Part shown: piece by piece, positions 24,461 to 32,183 of the stretch | How positions within the stretch are numbered: the first letter of the stretch is position 1 | Layout of the letters: each line of letters begins with the position of its first letter | The notes under the pieces: model-generated | The model's input: the letters and a program-made list of their open reading frames with translations, nothing else | What the model was told of the DNA's origin: nothing | Databases searched by the model: none | Assembly (NCBI RefSeq): GCF_001311825.1 | Contig: NZ_BBCB01000027.1 | Location: 1-35,139, forward strand | Source of the DNA: Salidesulfovibrio brasiliensis JCM 12178 | GTDB lineage: Bacteria > Desulfobacterota > Desulfovibrionia > Desulfovibrionales > Desulfovibrionaceae | Direction: 5' to 3' | DNA: 35,139 bases | Made by a program: the position numbers and the translations under genes

Positions 24461-25996
24461 ATGTCCGAAGTCGTTCTGATGCAGCTTCCCGTCTGGAGTC
24501 CCTACTCCCCGCCGCTGGGGCTGGCCCTGCTCAAGAGTTACCTTGCGGAGCGCGGGGTTTCGGCCACGGTCATGGATGTGAACGTCCACGCTGCTGCCGG
24601 GCGCGACGAGACGCAGCCGGACTACTGGGACATGGCGCAGGGCTACAACTATTGCGTCAACGCCGACGCCATGCGCGCCTATTACGACAGCCATGAGCGG
24701 TTCTTCCGCGAGTGGATGGACAGGGCCGCCGCAGAGAACCCGGCCATCATTGGGTTCTCCTGTTTTGCTGCCAACCTGCACGTCACCAAGCTCTTTCTGG
24801 CGGACATGAAGCAGCACTATCCGCATATCCGCTACGTGCTTGGCGGGCCGGAGGTGGCCTCGTTCATGGGCAACGCTGACGAACTGCTGGCCGAGGGCAT
24901 GGCCGACGCGATCTGTCTCGACGAGGGAGAGGTCGCCATGGAAGCGTATGTGCGTGAAGTTCGTCAGCCCGCAGGGAAACCGATGCCCGGGCTGACCTAC
25001 GTGCATGACGGGCGTCGCGTCCCGGCTGGGGAACTGGCCTACGTGCGAAATCTCGACGAGCTGCCGTTTCCGGATTACGACGACCTCGACCTCGGCCTCT
25101 ACAAGCTCAAGGGGTACCTGCCGAGCTACGCCACGCGGGGCTGCCTGAACAAGTGCGTGTACTGCTCGGCCCGCGGGTTCATGAAGCGCTTTCGCTATCG
25201 AACGGCCGAGCGCATGTACGCGGAGGTGCTGCACCTCAAGGAGTGTTACCCGGACACCGTGTTCATCCGCATGGCGGACAATATTTCCAACGGCCACATC
25301 GGTGAGCTGGAGAAGTTCTGCGACCTGATGATCGAGCACAACCCGGGGGTGCAGTGGAACCTCGAGAACGCGGTCATTCGAAAGGAAATGCGCACCCCGC
25401 TCTACAAAAAGCTCAAGGCCGCCGGATGCACCCTTCTCGGCTACGGGCTGGAGACGCCCTCGCCGCATCTTCTGGAGCGCATCGGCAAGCGGCTTTCCAA
25501 GGGGGTCGATCTGGTCAAGGTGCTGCAGGAGGGCAAGGAGGCCGGGCTGTATGTGGTGGCCAACGTCATGTTCGGGTTGCCCGGCGAGACCGAGCAGGAG
25601 TTCGACTACCTGCTGGATTTCATGGCCGAGCACCGCGACGCGCTGGACATGATCAACCCGTCCCTGACCTTCTGTGAGTTCTACCCCGGCAGCCTTGGGG
25701 CCGAGCATCCAGAGGAGTACGGGCTGGATCTGGGGATGGGCACGCTCTTCTGGAAGACTGTGGACGGCACCAATACCTATCCGGTGCGGATGCGCCGCTT
25801 CGAGCGGTTCTGCAAGCGAGCCAAGGAGTATGGGCTGGACAACCTTTTTCAGGTGGACGAACTGCCCAACAAGCACGAGCTGCTGTTTCGCTATTACGTG
25901 ACCAGCGGTGAGCAGGACAAGGCTCTTGCATGTTATGGAAACATCCCTCAGGCCGACCTGAGCGCCGAGCTGCGGGGAATGCGCGAGGCCCTGTGA
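24461..25996 (+). CDS. B12-binding-domain radical SAM enzyme
   Basis: The 511 residues combine an N-terminal cobalamin-binding-like domain (about 1-165, with PPLGLALLKSYLAERG and IRYVLGGPEVA) with a radical SAM domain. The cluster motif is CLNKCVYC (C228, C232, C235) after SYATRG. The usual DxHxxG cobalamin loop is not obvious, so cobalamin may bind with its base on, or not at all. This class carries out methylations and ring or carbon-skeleton changes; the substrate is unknown. GAGG lies five bases before the ATG at 24461. It is the last gene of the nonulosonate operon, 24 bases after NeuC. Confidence 0.84.
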   Translation: MSEVVLMQLPVWSPYSPPLGLALLKSYLAERGVSATVMDVNVHAAAGRDETQPDYWDMAQGYNYCVNADAMRAYYDSHERFFREWMDRAAAENPAIIGFSCFAANLHVTKLFLADMKQHYPHIRYVLGGPEVASFMGNADELLAEGMADAICLDEGEVAMEAYVREVRQPAGKPMPGLTYVHDGRRVPAGELAYVRNLDELPFPDYDDLDLGLYKLKGYLPSYATRGCLNKCVYCSARGFMKRFRYRTAERMYAEVLHLKECYPDTVFIRMADNISNGHIGELEKFCDLMIEHNPGVQWNLENAVIRKEMRTPLYKKLKAAGCTLLGYGLETPSPHLLERIGKRLSKGVDLVKVLQEGKEAGLYVVANVMFGLPGETEQEFDYLLDFMAEHRDALDMINPSLTFCEFYPGSLGAEHPEEYGLDLGMGTLFWKTVDGTNTYPVRMRRFERFCKRAKEYGLDNLFQVDELPNKHELLFRYYVTSGEQDKALACYGNIPQADLSAELRGMREAL

Positions 25997-26069
25997 CACA
26001 GGACGGGGGTTTAAGAATCTCGGCCCGTTGGCCGATGAAAGGGCTGGAATGCATCGACCGCAGGGCGCG

Positions 26070-26103
26070 CACAGTGTTGACGCACTGTGGGGCCGGTGAT
26101 AAT
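26070..26103 (+). promoter_or_regulatory. Possible promoter with -35 inside an inverted repeat
   Basis: Seven-base arms CACAGTG and CACTGTG (26070-26089) flank TTGACG, a good -35. GATAAT (26098-26103) follows after 15 bases, slightly short spacing. It is about 125 bases before the GDP-mannose 3,5-epimerase-like gene. The rest of 25997-26226 holds nothing else recognised. Confidence 0.4.
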
Positions 26104-26226
26104 TTTTCTGGATAAATCAGACTGATGCGTAAACGTCGGCAGCGACGTCGCGTGAGTTGTTTACCAAGTTGATAAACGGTTTCGGGTGAAGTTACGATCC
26201 GAGCAGCAACACGGAGAAGGACCGAT

Positions 26227-27198
26227 ATGAAGACAGCGCTGGTTTGCGGAGCAGGCGGGTTCATCGGCGGGCAGATGGTCAAGCGTCTCAAGGCCGAAGG
26301 GTACTGGGTGCGGGGCGTGGACCTCGTGGAGCATGAATTCTTCGACCCCGGAGCGGACGAGTTCGTGAAGGGCGACCTGCGCGACCCCGTGCTGTGCCGC
26401 GACGTCACGGACCGGCCATTCGACGAAGTCTACCAGTTTGCCGCGGACATGGGTGGCGCGGGTTTCGTGTTCGTGGGTGACAACGACGCCGCCATCATGC
26501 ACAACTCCGGGCTCATTAACCTTAACATGGTCGAGGCCTGCCGCCTTGCCGGGGCCGGGCGGGTCTTCTACTCCTCCTCGGCCTGCATGTATCCGCAGGA
26601 AAACCAGCTTGAGCCGGACAACCCGAACCTTGCCGAGGACAGTGCCTACCCCGCCAATCCGGATTCGGACTACGGCTGGGAAAAACTCTTTTCCGAGCGG
26701 CTGTATCTCGCATACGCCCGCAACTACGGCATGACCATCCGCATTGCCCGCTATCACAATATCTTCGGGGAGGAAGGCGCATGGACCGGCGGTCGCGAGA
26801 AGTCGCCCGCCGCCATCTGCCGCAAGGTGGCCGAGGCCCAGGACGGCGGGGAGATCGAAATATGGGGCGACGGCAGGCAGACCCGCTCTTTCCTGCATGT
26901 CTCCGAATGCGTCGAGGCCACCCGCCGCCTGATGCTCTCGGACTGCGACGAACCCGTGAACATAGGCTCCGAGGAGATGGTTTCCATCAACCAGCTTGCA
27001 GAAATCGTCATGGGCATCGCCGGGAAGACGCTTTCGCTCAGACACGTGGACGGGCCGCTCGGCGTTCGCGGCCGCAACTCGGACAACCGCCTGTTCCGCA
27101 AGCGCGTGGGCTGGGCTCCCGAGCAGCCGCTGGCCAGAGGGCTTGAAACCACCTATCGCTGGATCGAGCAGCAGGTGCGCGAAAACGCAGACGGGTAG
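26227..27198 (+). CDS. GDP-mannose 3,5-epimerase-like SDR
   Basis: The 323 residues are strikingly like the plant vitamin C enzyme GDP-mannose 3,5-epimerase, which makes GDP-L-galactose and GDP-L-gulose. Shared stretches are FAADMGGAGFVFVGDN, YSSSACMYP, RYHNIFGEEGAWTGGREKSP, EIWGDGRQTRSFLHVSECVE, PVNIGSEEMVSIN and GVRGRNSDN. The plant catalytic residues C145, Y174, K178 and K217 correspond to C120, Y149, K153 and K192, with identical spacing. The cofactor loop is CGAGGFIGG (7-15). The plant N-terminal extension is absent. The GT2 gene follows after three bases. It likely supplies an L-hexose donor for a surface glycan; the product is inferred. Confidence 0.86.
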   Translation: MKTALVCGAGGFIGGQMVKRLKAEGYWVRGVDLVEHEFFDPGADEFVKGDLRDPVLCRDVTDRPFDEVYQFAADMGGAGFVFVGDNDAAIMHNSGLINLNMVEACRLAGAGRVFYSSSACMYPQENQLEPDNPNLAEDSAYPANPDSDYGWEKLFSERLYLAYARNYGMTIRIARYHNIFGEEGAWTGGREKSPAAICRKVAEAQDGGEIEIWGDGRQTRSFLHVSECVEATRRLMLSDCDEPVNIGSEEMVSINQLAEIVMGIAGKTLSLRHVDGPLGVRGRNSDNRLFRKRVGWAPEQPLARGLETTYRWIEQQVRENADG

Positions 27199-27201
27199 GC
27201 C

Positions 27202-27987
27202 ATGAAGAAAGTCTCGCTCGTCATCCCCAATTTCAATCAGGCCGCATACCTGCCCGGCTGCGTGGACCACTGCTGGTTCCAGACCTACCCGAACATCGAG
27301 TTGATCATCGTGGACGGCGGGTCCACGGACGGCACCAAGGAGTATCTGGCCGGGTTGTCGGACCGCATTGCCGAGCGCACGGAGCATCCGGTGCTGTTCA
27401 TGGACGCCGAGGGTAACGTGCAGCAGAAGGCCTGCCGCAGCTACCACGAGGACACGCACGCCGAGCACCCCCTGCGCGAGGTGAAGATCATCGCCTCCGA
27501 GGAGGACCTTGGCCGGACCGGCACCTACAACGCCGGATTCGAGCTGGTCACCGGCGACTACTGCACCTACATCGTGGGCGACGACCTGCCGCACCCGCAC
27601 ATGGTTGAGGAGTTGGTGAACGCGCTGGAGAGTTCGGGCGCGGATGTGGCCTATTCGGACTTCAACATCATCACGGACGACGACCGTATCCGCAGGCTGG
27701 TCCGCAAGCCGGACTATTCCTTCGAGGCCTGCTTTGCCGATTGGTTCCACCTCGGGGTGTCCACCCTGAGCCGGACGGAGAGGCTGCGCGAAGTCGGGTT
27801 CATGAACGAGGACTGGCAAATCGCCAACGACTACCGCCTCTATCTGGACATGGCCAGGGCCGGGGCAGAGTTCGTGCATGTGCCGAAGGTGCTTTACTCC
27901 GTACGGTACCATGGCGCGGAGTCCAAGCTCGACGAATCCCGCAGACTGGCCTTCGAGGCCCGCGAACTGCTCGGGACCGACGGCTAG
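27202..27987 (+). CDS. Family 2 glycosyltransferase
   Basis: GT-A fold enzyme of 261 residues. The opening is SLVIPNFNQAAYLPGCV, then ELIIVDGGSTDGTKEYL (uridine/nucleotide site), a variable insert near residue 70-95 and the TYIVGDDLPHPHMVEELV region, where a DD pair replaces the classic DxD. GFMNEDWQIANDYRLYLDMARAG is the likely catalytic-base region. No membrane helix is visible, so it is probably cytoplasmic. It is tightly linked to the epimerase gene upstream and the radical SAM gene ten bases downstream. Donor and acceptor unknown. Confidence 0.88.
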   Translation: MKKVSLVIPNFNQAAYLPGCVDHCWFQTYPNIELIIVDGGSTDGTKEYLAGLSDRIAERTEHPVLFMDAEGNVQQKACRSYHEDTHAEHPLREVKIIASEEDLGRTGTYNAGFELVTGDYCTYIVGDDLPHPHMVEELVNALESSGADVAYSDFNIITDDDRIRRLVRKPDYSFEACFADWFHLGVSTLSRTERLREVGFMNEDWQIANDYRLYLDMARAGAEFVHVPKVLYSVRYHGAESKLDESRRLAFEARELLGTDG

Positions 27988-27996
27988 GCGGCACCC

Positions 27997-29057
27997 GTGA
28001 CCCATACGTTGGCGTTCGAGCATCCCGAGCCGCGCGGGCAACGCGACCGCATTCTGCCCGTGTTCCTGCCGTTTGCGGGGTGCCCGTACCGCTGCGTCTT
28101 CTGCGCGCAGGACCGGCAGACCGGCCGCACCGCCGACTCGCTTGATGCCGAGCTTCGCGCTCTGAAAGAGATGCTGGCCGAAGCACATGCCGCCGGGCGC
28201 GGTCCATATGAACTGGCCTTTTACGGAGGCACCTTCACTGCCTTGCCAGAACCATGGCCCGAAACCTTTCTGGAACTTGCAGCACGGTACCGTGAGCGCG
28301 GGCTGATCTGTGCGGTGCGTTGCTCTACCCGGCCCGACTGCGTGGACGGTCCCATGCTTGCACGCCTGCGCGGACTGGGGCTGGATACCGTGGAGCTCGG
28401 CATCCAGTCTTTCGATGACAAAGCTCTCGCCGCTTCAGGACGGTGTTACGACGGTGAAACTGCGCGCCGAGCCTGCCGTACGGTAGCTGGGGCCGACCTC
28501 GGACTGGGCATCCAGTTGCTGCCGGGGCTTCCCGGTGATCGTCCGGGTGTTTTTCAGGCGGACGTGCGAACCGCCGCGACCTTTTCCCCTGCCACGGCGC
28601 GGCTGTATCCCTGCCTCGTCATTGCCGGAACCCGGCTGGCGCGCATGTACGGGCGGGGCGAGTACGAGCCGTGGGGCATGGAGCGCGCCTTGCTAGAACT
28701 GTCCGAAGGGGTGCTGCATCTCTGGCGGCACGGTGTCCGCGTTATCCGCATAGGACTTGCGCCCGAGGGTGCGCTGGGGCGCGACCTGCTTGCCGGGCCG
28801 TGGCACGAGGCTCTCGGCCAGTCCGTGCGAGGCCGTGCGCTACTGCGCTTCATCCGCGAACGGCTGGCATCCTCGCCCGAACCCTGTGCGAGATTGCGGT
28901 ACCACGCCGCTATCAGGGCGAACTGTTCGGTCACGCAGGGGAGCTTCGTCCGGAATATGCGGCCCTCGGGATCGACCGCAGGACCGTGCGCTATCATGGC
29001 GGCGACGACTTCTCGGTAATCTTTGGCGGATCCGGCACTGAATCCTGCCCGGCTTGA
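27997..29057 (+). CDS. Elp3-like radical SAM protein (one apparent frameshift)
   Basis: About 353 residues when one base is restored near 28876-28885. The 4Fe-4S motif is CPYRCVFC in VFLPFAGCPYRCVFCAQD, followed by FYGGTFTALP, DTVELGIQSFDD and LGIQLLPGLPGD, all typical of the Elp3/HemN-like radical SAM group. After the frameshift it continues LCEIAVPRRYQGELFGHAG and RTVRYHGGDDFSVIFGG. Function is unknown; relatives include tRNA-modifying enzymes, so it may not belong to the glycan pathway. The start is GTG at 27997 with AGGCGG upstream. The stop codon overlaps the -35 box of the next promoter. Confidence 0.75.
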
Positions 29058-29081
29058 CATGCCGGAAACTCCCTTCATAAT
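29054..29081 (+). promoter_or_regulatory. Near-consensus sigma-70 promoter of the Maf gene
   Basis: A perfect TTGACA (29054-29059) and CATAAT (29076-29081) are separated by 16 bases. The -35 is flanked by five-base inverted arms CCGGC and GCCGG. The site lies 80 bases before the Maf gene and overlaps the preceding stop codon. Confidence 0.65.
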
Positions 29082-29162
29082 GTCCGGAATTCAGGCGGAT
29101 GCCCCTTTGTGCACGTGGGCGTCCCGATGACCGGGTATCGCGATTCGTATTGGAGTAACTGA

Positions 29163-30950
29163 ATGAGCACGTCCCGTCTGACCATGTTGGAGGAGCTTGG
29201 TGTCCTAATCCGTTCCGAGCGGAGTCTGGACGGCGGCCCCTCCGTCCCGAGCCGGGGGGAGCACGTTTTTTCCCCTCACACGCCGCTCTGGGTCTACGAG
29301 AACCCACACTTCACCCGGCCCATGGCGAACGATGACACGCCGCTTTATGAAGAGCTCCCTCCGGAAACCACACCGGAAAGTGCGCTCGGCAGTACGCGGT
29401 TTCTGGTGCTGCTCGGAGCCGAGTCCACAGAAACGCTGCTACGGCTGGCCGAGTGCCGCGACCATGTGCTGATGATCTTCGAGCCGGACGAGCGGGTGCT
29501 GGACGCGCTGGTGGCCGAGCTGCCTAAACGGCTGCTGACTCGGGGGGGCATCTTCGCCACCGGAGACACCGAAGGCATGGTGCCGCCCATGCAGGAGCTT
29601 CTGCCCGAAGCGATCTTCGACTACGGTTTTCCGGTTTTCTTTCAGACCGAACGCATACAGCGGCAATTTCCGGAATGGGCCGCGCAGGTGATCGAGTATC
29701 TGGAGCTGCTTTTCTACCGGAACAAGATTTACCCGGTCTCCGGGCAGGGGCTCATGGCCTCGCTGCCCATCCGGGAGATCAGTCGCGGGCTTTTTTATGA
29801 CCAGCAGGTCCATGCCTATGAGAACATCGCCGAGTATTTCCGGTGGCCGGACATCGGGGAGATTCGCGCCCGCTTTGCCGGGGAGACGGCCATCCTCGTT
29901 GCTGCCGGTCCTGAACTGAGCGGGCGGCTGGACTACATCCGCCGGAACATGGACCGGGCCGTGGTCATCTGCGTGAACAACGCGGTCAAGCCGCTGCTTG
30001 AAGCCGGAATCAAGCCGCATATTGTGGTTATCAACGACACCTCGCTTGCCTCGGGCGAGGTCTTCTCCCAGATCGAGAAGGCGCCGGGAACCGTGCTTGT
30101 GGGCCACTGCCTCGCGGACCTCGGGGGCGACCGTTTCCGCTGCAAGTACCTCTTCGGCAGCTTCCTGCCGGAACTCTTCGGCAAGCGGCCCATGCTGCGG
30201 CTGCACGGCTCGGTTATCTCCACGGCTTTTTCCATGGCCGAGCATCTCGGCTGCAGTCGTTGCGTCATCGTGGGCGCACAACTCGGCTCGGACAATCCAT
30301 GGGGACTGGGCTATGCAAAAGGCACGGTTCACGAAAACAGTGCGGACTGCTGCGAACGTCCGCTCATCAACCGACATCCACAACTCTACCCCGTCACAAC
30401 GCCGCACGGCGAGACCGTCTACACCACACTGAACTTCCGCGACGCGGCCCTGTGGCTGAGTGAAACCATCCGCGTCTCCGGCATCGAGTGCGTGAACACC
30501 TCGCGCAGCAGCCTGCTTTTCGGCGCAGGCATCGCTTATGATTCCGAACCCGTCATCGAGAAAACCGGTCACCTGAGAGGAATGCTCGGCTCACTGCACC
30601 GGCAGGAGCCGCCGCGCATCAACCGCGGCCCGGTGGCAGGTTACATCCGCAAGGAGATGAGCCGTTGGGACCAGATCCGAGAGGCCGTGGAAAAGATACT
30701 TGCCGCTGAGGGCGAACCCTTTCTGGCCATGGCTGTGTCCGTCCTGCAACAGCTCGACCGGGGCGGCGTCACCTATCTGGTGGAAAGGGCACCGGGGTTC
30801 AGCAACGCCTTCTTCTATGAAAAAGTCTTCGAGAGCAGTGACCCTGCCGAACGCGAAGAGGGCTTTTGTCACTATTTCAAGTATGTGCGAAAGACCGCCG
30901 GATTGTTCTCCGCCACCCTTGCCCGGCAGCTCGAAGCGATCCGCTTCTGA
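29163..30950 (+). CDS. Maf/DUF115 (MptE-like) family protein, candidate flagellin glycosyltransferase
   Basis: The 595 residues have the motility-accessory-factor layout. An N-terminal Rossmann-like region (ALGSTRFLVLLGAES to about residue 215) is followed by the central DUF115 domain with TAILVAAGPELSGRLDYI, VICVNNAVKPLLEAGIKPHIVVINDTS and GSVISTAFSMAEHLGCSRCVIVGAQLG. A helical C-terminal part follows. In Campylobacter, Helicobacter and Aeromonas such proteins attach pseudaminic or legionaminic acid to flagellin Ser/Thr. With a nonulosonate operon and flagellar genes nearby, the same job is likely here (inference). It is transcribed alone from its own promoter. Confidence 0.85.
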   Translation: MSTSRLTMLEELGVLIRSERSLDGGPSVPSRGEHVFSPHTPLWVYENPHFTRPMANDDTPLYEELPPETTPESALGSTRFLVLLGAESTETLLRLAECRDHVLMIFEPDERVLDALVAELPKRLLTRGGIFATGDTEGMVPPMQELLPEAIFDYGFPVFFQTERIQRQFPEWAAQVIEYLELLFYRNKIYPVSGQGLMASLPIREISRGLFYDQQVHAYENIAEYFRWPDIGEIRARFAGETAILVAAGPELSGRLDYIRRNMDRAVVICVNNAVKPLLEAGIKPHIVVINDTSLASGEVFSQIEKAPGTVLVGHCLADLGGDRFRCKYLFGSFLPELFGKRPMLRLHGSVISTAFSMAEHLGCSRCVIVGAQLGSDNPWGLGYAKGTVHENSADCCERPLINRHPQLYPVTTPHGETVYTTLNFRDAALWLSETIRVSGIECVNTSRSSLLFGAGIAYDSEPVIEKTGHLRGMLGSLHRQEPPRINRGPVAGYIRKEMSRWDQIREAVEKILAAEGEPFLAMAVSVLQQLDRGGVTYLVERAPGFSNAFFYEKVFESSDPAEREEGFCHYFKYVRKTAGLFSATLARQLEAIRF

Positions 30951-30966
30951 CCCCGCCCCGCCTTAA

Positions 30967-30982
30967 GCAAACTCCGGTTTGC
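30967..30982 (+). terminator. Small hairpin after the Maf gene
   Basis: Six-base perfect arms GCAAAC and GTTTGC around a TCCG loop, 16 bases after the stop codon. No T tract follows, so termination is only a possibility. Confidence 0.3.
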
Positions 30983-31029
30983 GCCGATATGTAAGCAGGT
31001 GAATGATTTTGCCGCGCCAAGCGCGTCGT

Positions 31030-31062
31030 TGCGTTGACGCATGGTGGTGGCTTTGGTAGTTT
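31030..31062 (+). promoter_or_regulatory. TTGACGCA element resembling the one at 26070
   Basis: A palindrome-like TGCGTTGACGCA is followed, 17 bases after TTGACG, by TAGTTTTT. The 26070 gap has GTTGACGCA, then 17 bases after its TTGACG, TAATTTTT. It could be a sigma-70 promoter with a poor -10. Alternatively it could be a binding site for an activator, because it lies about 90 bases upstream of a sigma-54 promoter. Confidence 0.35.
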
Positions 31063-31125
31063 TTGCCGTACTGTTTTTCCTGTTTGCCCGAGGGGTTATG
31101 TGGATCTAGGCCTCGCCGGAAGCGG

Positions 31126-31141
31126 GGGCATGGATATTGCT
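31126..31141 (+). promoter_or_regulatory. Sigma-54 (-24/-12) promoter of the dehydrogenase/glycosyltransferase operon
   Basis: GGGCATGGATATTGCT matches TGGCACG-N4-TTGCW at GGCA, G and TTGCT, with exact ten-base GG-to-GC spacing. It is 102 bases before the first start codon. The remaining part of the 30951-31242 gap shows no supported gene. Confidence 0.65.
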
Positions 31142-31242
31142 TTGGTCATGGTTGGCTTAAGGTGCCGACGATGTACGGTTTTTTTGCTTCAGGAACTGAA
31201 CGGTGGCCCTGCCGCCGCACGGCACAAGGATTCTGACACGAT

Positions 31243-32183
31243 ATGGCAGAGAAGAACGGCCCTGAGGGGCGTCCGCTGGTAGGCATCACCACCTCGTCGT
31301 TTGCCCGCTTTTCCCGCGAACCGCTGGAAGCGTTGGAGACGGCGGGGTACACATGGCGCATGAACCCGCACGGCCGAAAGCTCACCGAGGAGGAGACCGT
31401 CGAGGTCCTGTCCGGCTGCGTGGGCGTGGTGGCCGGGGTGGAGCCGCTGACGCGCAGGGTCTTTGCCGCACTGCCCGAGCTGCGGGCAGTATCCCGCTGC
31501 GGAACCGGCATGGATAACGTGGATTTCGACGCCGCTGCCGATTACGGCGTGCGCGTGACCAATACGCCCTACGGCCCAACGCAGGCCACCGCCGAGATGG
31601 TGCTCGGCATGACCCTTTCCATGCTGCGGGATATCCCGGCCATGGACCGGGACCTGCGCTCCGGGGTCTGGAAGAAGCGCATGGGCCGCCAGCTCGCGGG
31701 CAAACGTGTGGGCGTGGTCGGCCTCGGCAAGATCGGCGGCCGGTTGGCGGGCATGTTCGCCGCGCTCGGCTGCGAGGTGAAATACAGCGACCCGGTGGTC
31801 GAGTCTGCCGAATTCGAGCGCCTCGGGCTTGATGACCTGCTCGGTGGGCAGAGATCGTGACACTTCACTGCGCCGACCCCGGCGGCTGCGGTCCGCTGGT
31901 TGGTGAACGGGAATTTTCGCTCATGCGCGAGGGCGCGTGGCTGGTCAACTGCGCCCGCGGCTGTCTTGTGGACGAGGCCGCGCTGGCGAATCGGCTGGAG
32001 TCCGGAGCCCTGTCCGGGGCCGCGCTGGATGTCTATGCCGAGGAGCCATACAGCGGGCCGCTCACCGGGCTGGAGAACGTTGTCCTCACCCCGCACGTGG
32101 GCTCCTATGCCCGCGAGGGCCGGGTGGCCATGGAGACGGAAGCCGCGCAGAACCTTGTGGACCTGCTGGAGGAATCCGCATGA
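31243..32183 (+). CDS. D-isomer 2-hydroxyacid dehydrogenase (one apparent frameshift)
   Basis: NAD-dependent oxidoreductase of the phosphoglycerate dehydrogenase family, about 313 residues with one base restored near 31842. The substrate-side motif is VSRCGTGMDNVD (catalytic Arg). The dinucleotide fold is VGVVGLGKIGGRLAGMF. After the frameshift come AEIVTLHCA, LVNCARGCLVDEAAL, ALDVYAEEP (catalytic Glu region) and NVVLTPHVGSY (catalytic His). Without the C-terminal ACT domain of SerA, it may act on a glycerate-like or sugar-acid compound and not in serine synthesis. First gene of the last operon; its stop overlaps the HAD gene start by four bases. Confidence 0.85.

Noticed and set aside
24293-25999. 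A 568-residue open frame on the minus strand
   Set aside because: Exact antisense of the B12-type radical SAM gene; no family motifs.
26070-26105. Inverted repeat plus T run as a terminator of the nonulosonate operon
   Set aside because: The T run begins about a dozen bases after the stem, too far for an intrinsic terminator; promoter-like boxes fit better.
26161-28188. A 675-residue open frame on the minus strand
   Set aside because: Antisense to the epimerase-like, GT2 and radical SAM genes, with shadow-frame composition and no motifs.
31034-31282. An 82-codon open frame in the gap before the dehydrogenase
   Set aside because: No ribosome site, no recognisable protein; it covers the sigma-54 site and runs into the real gene start.
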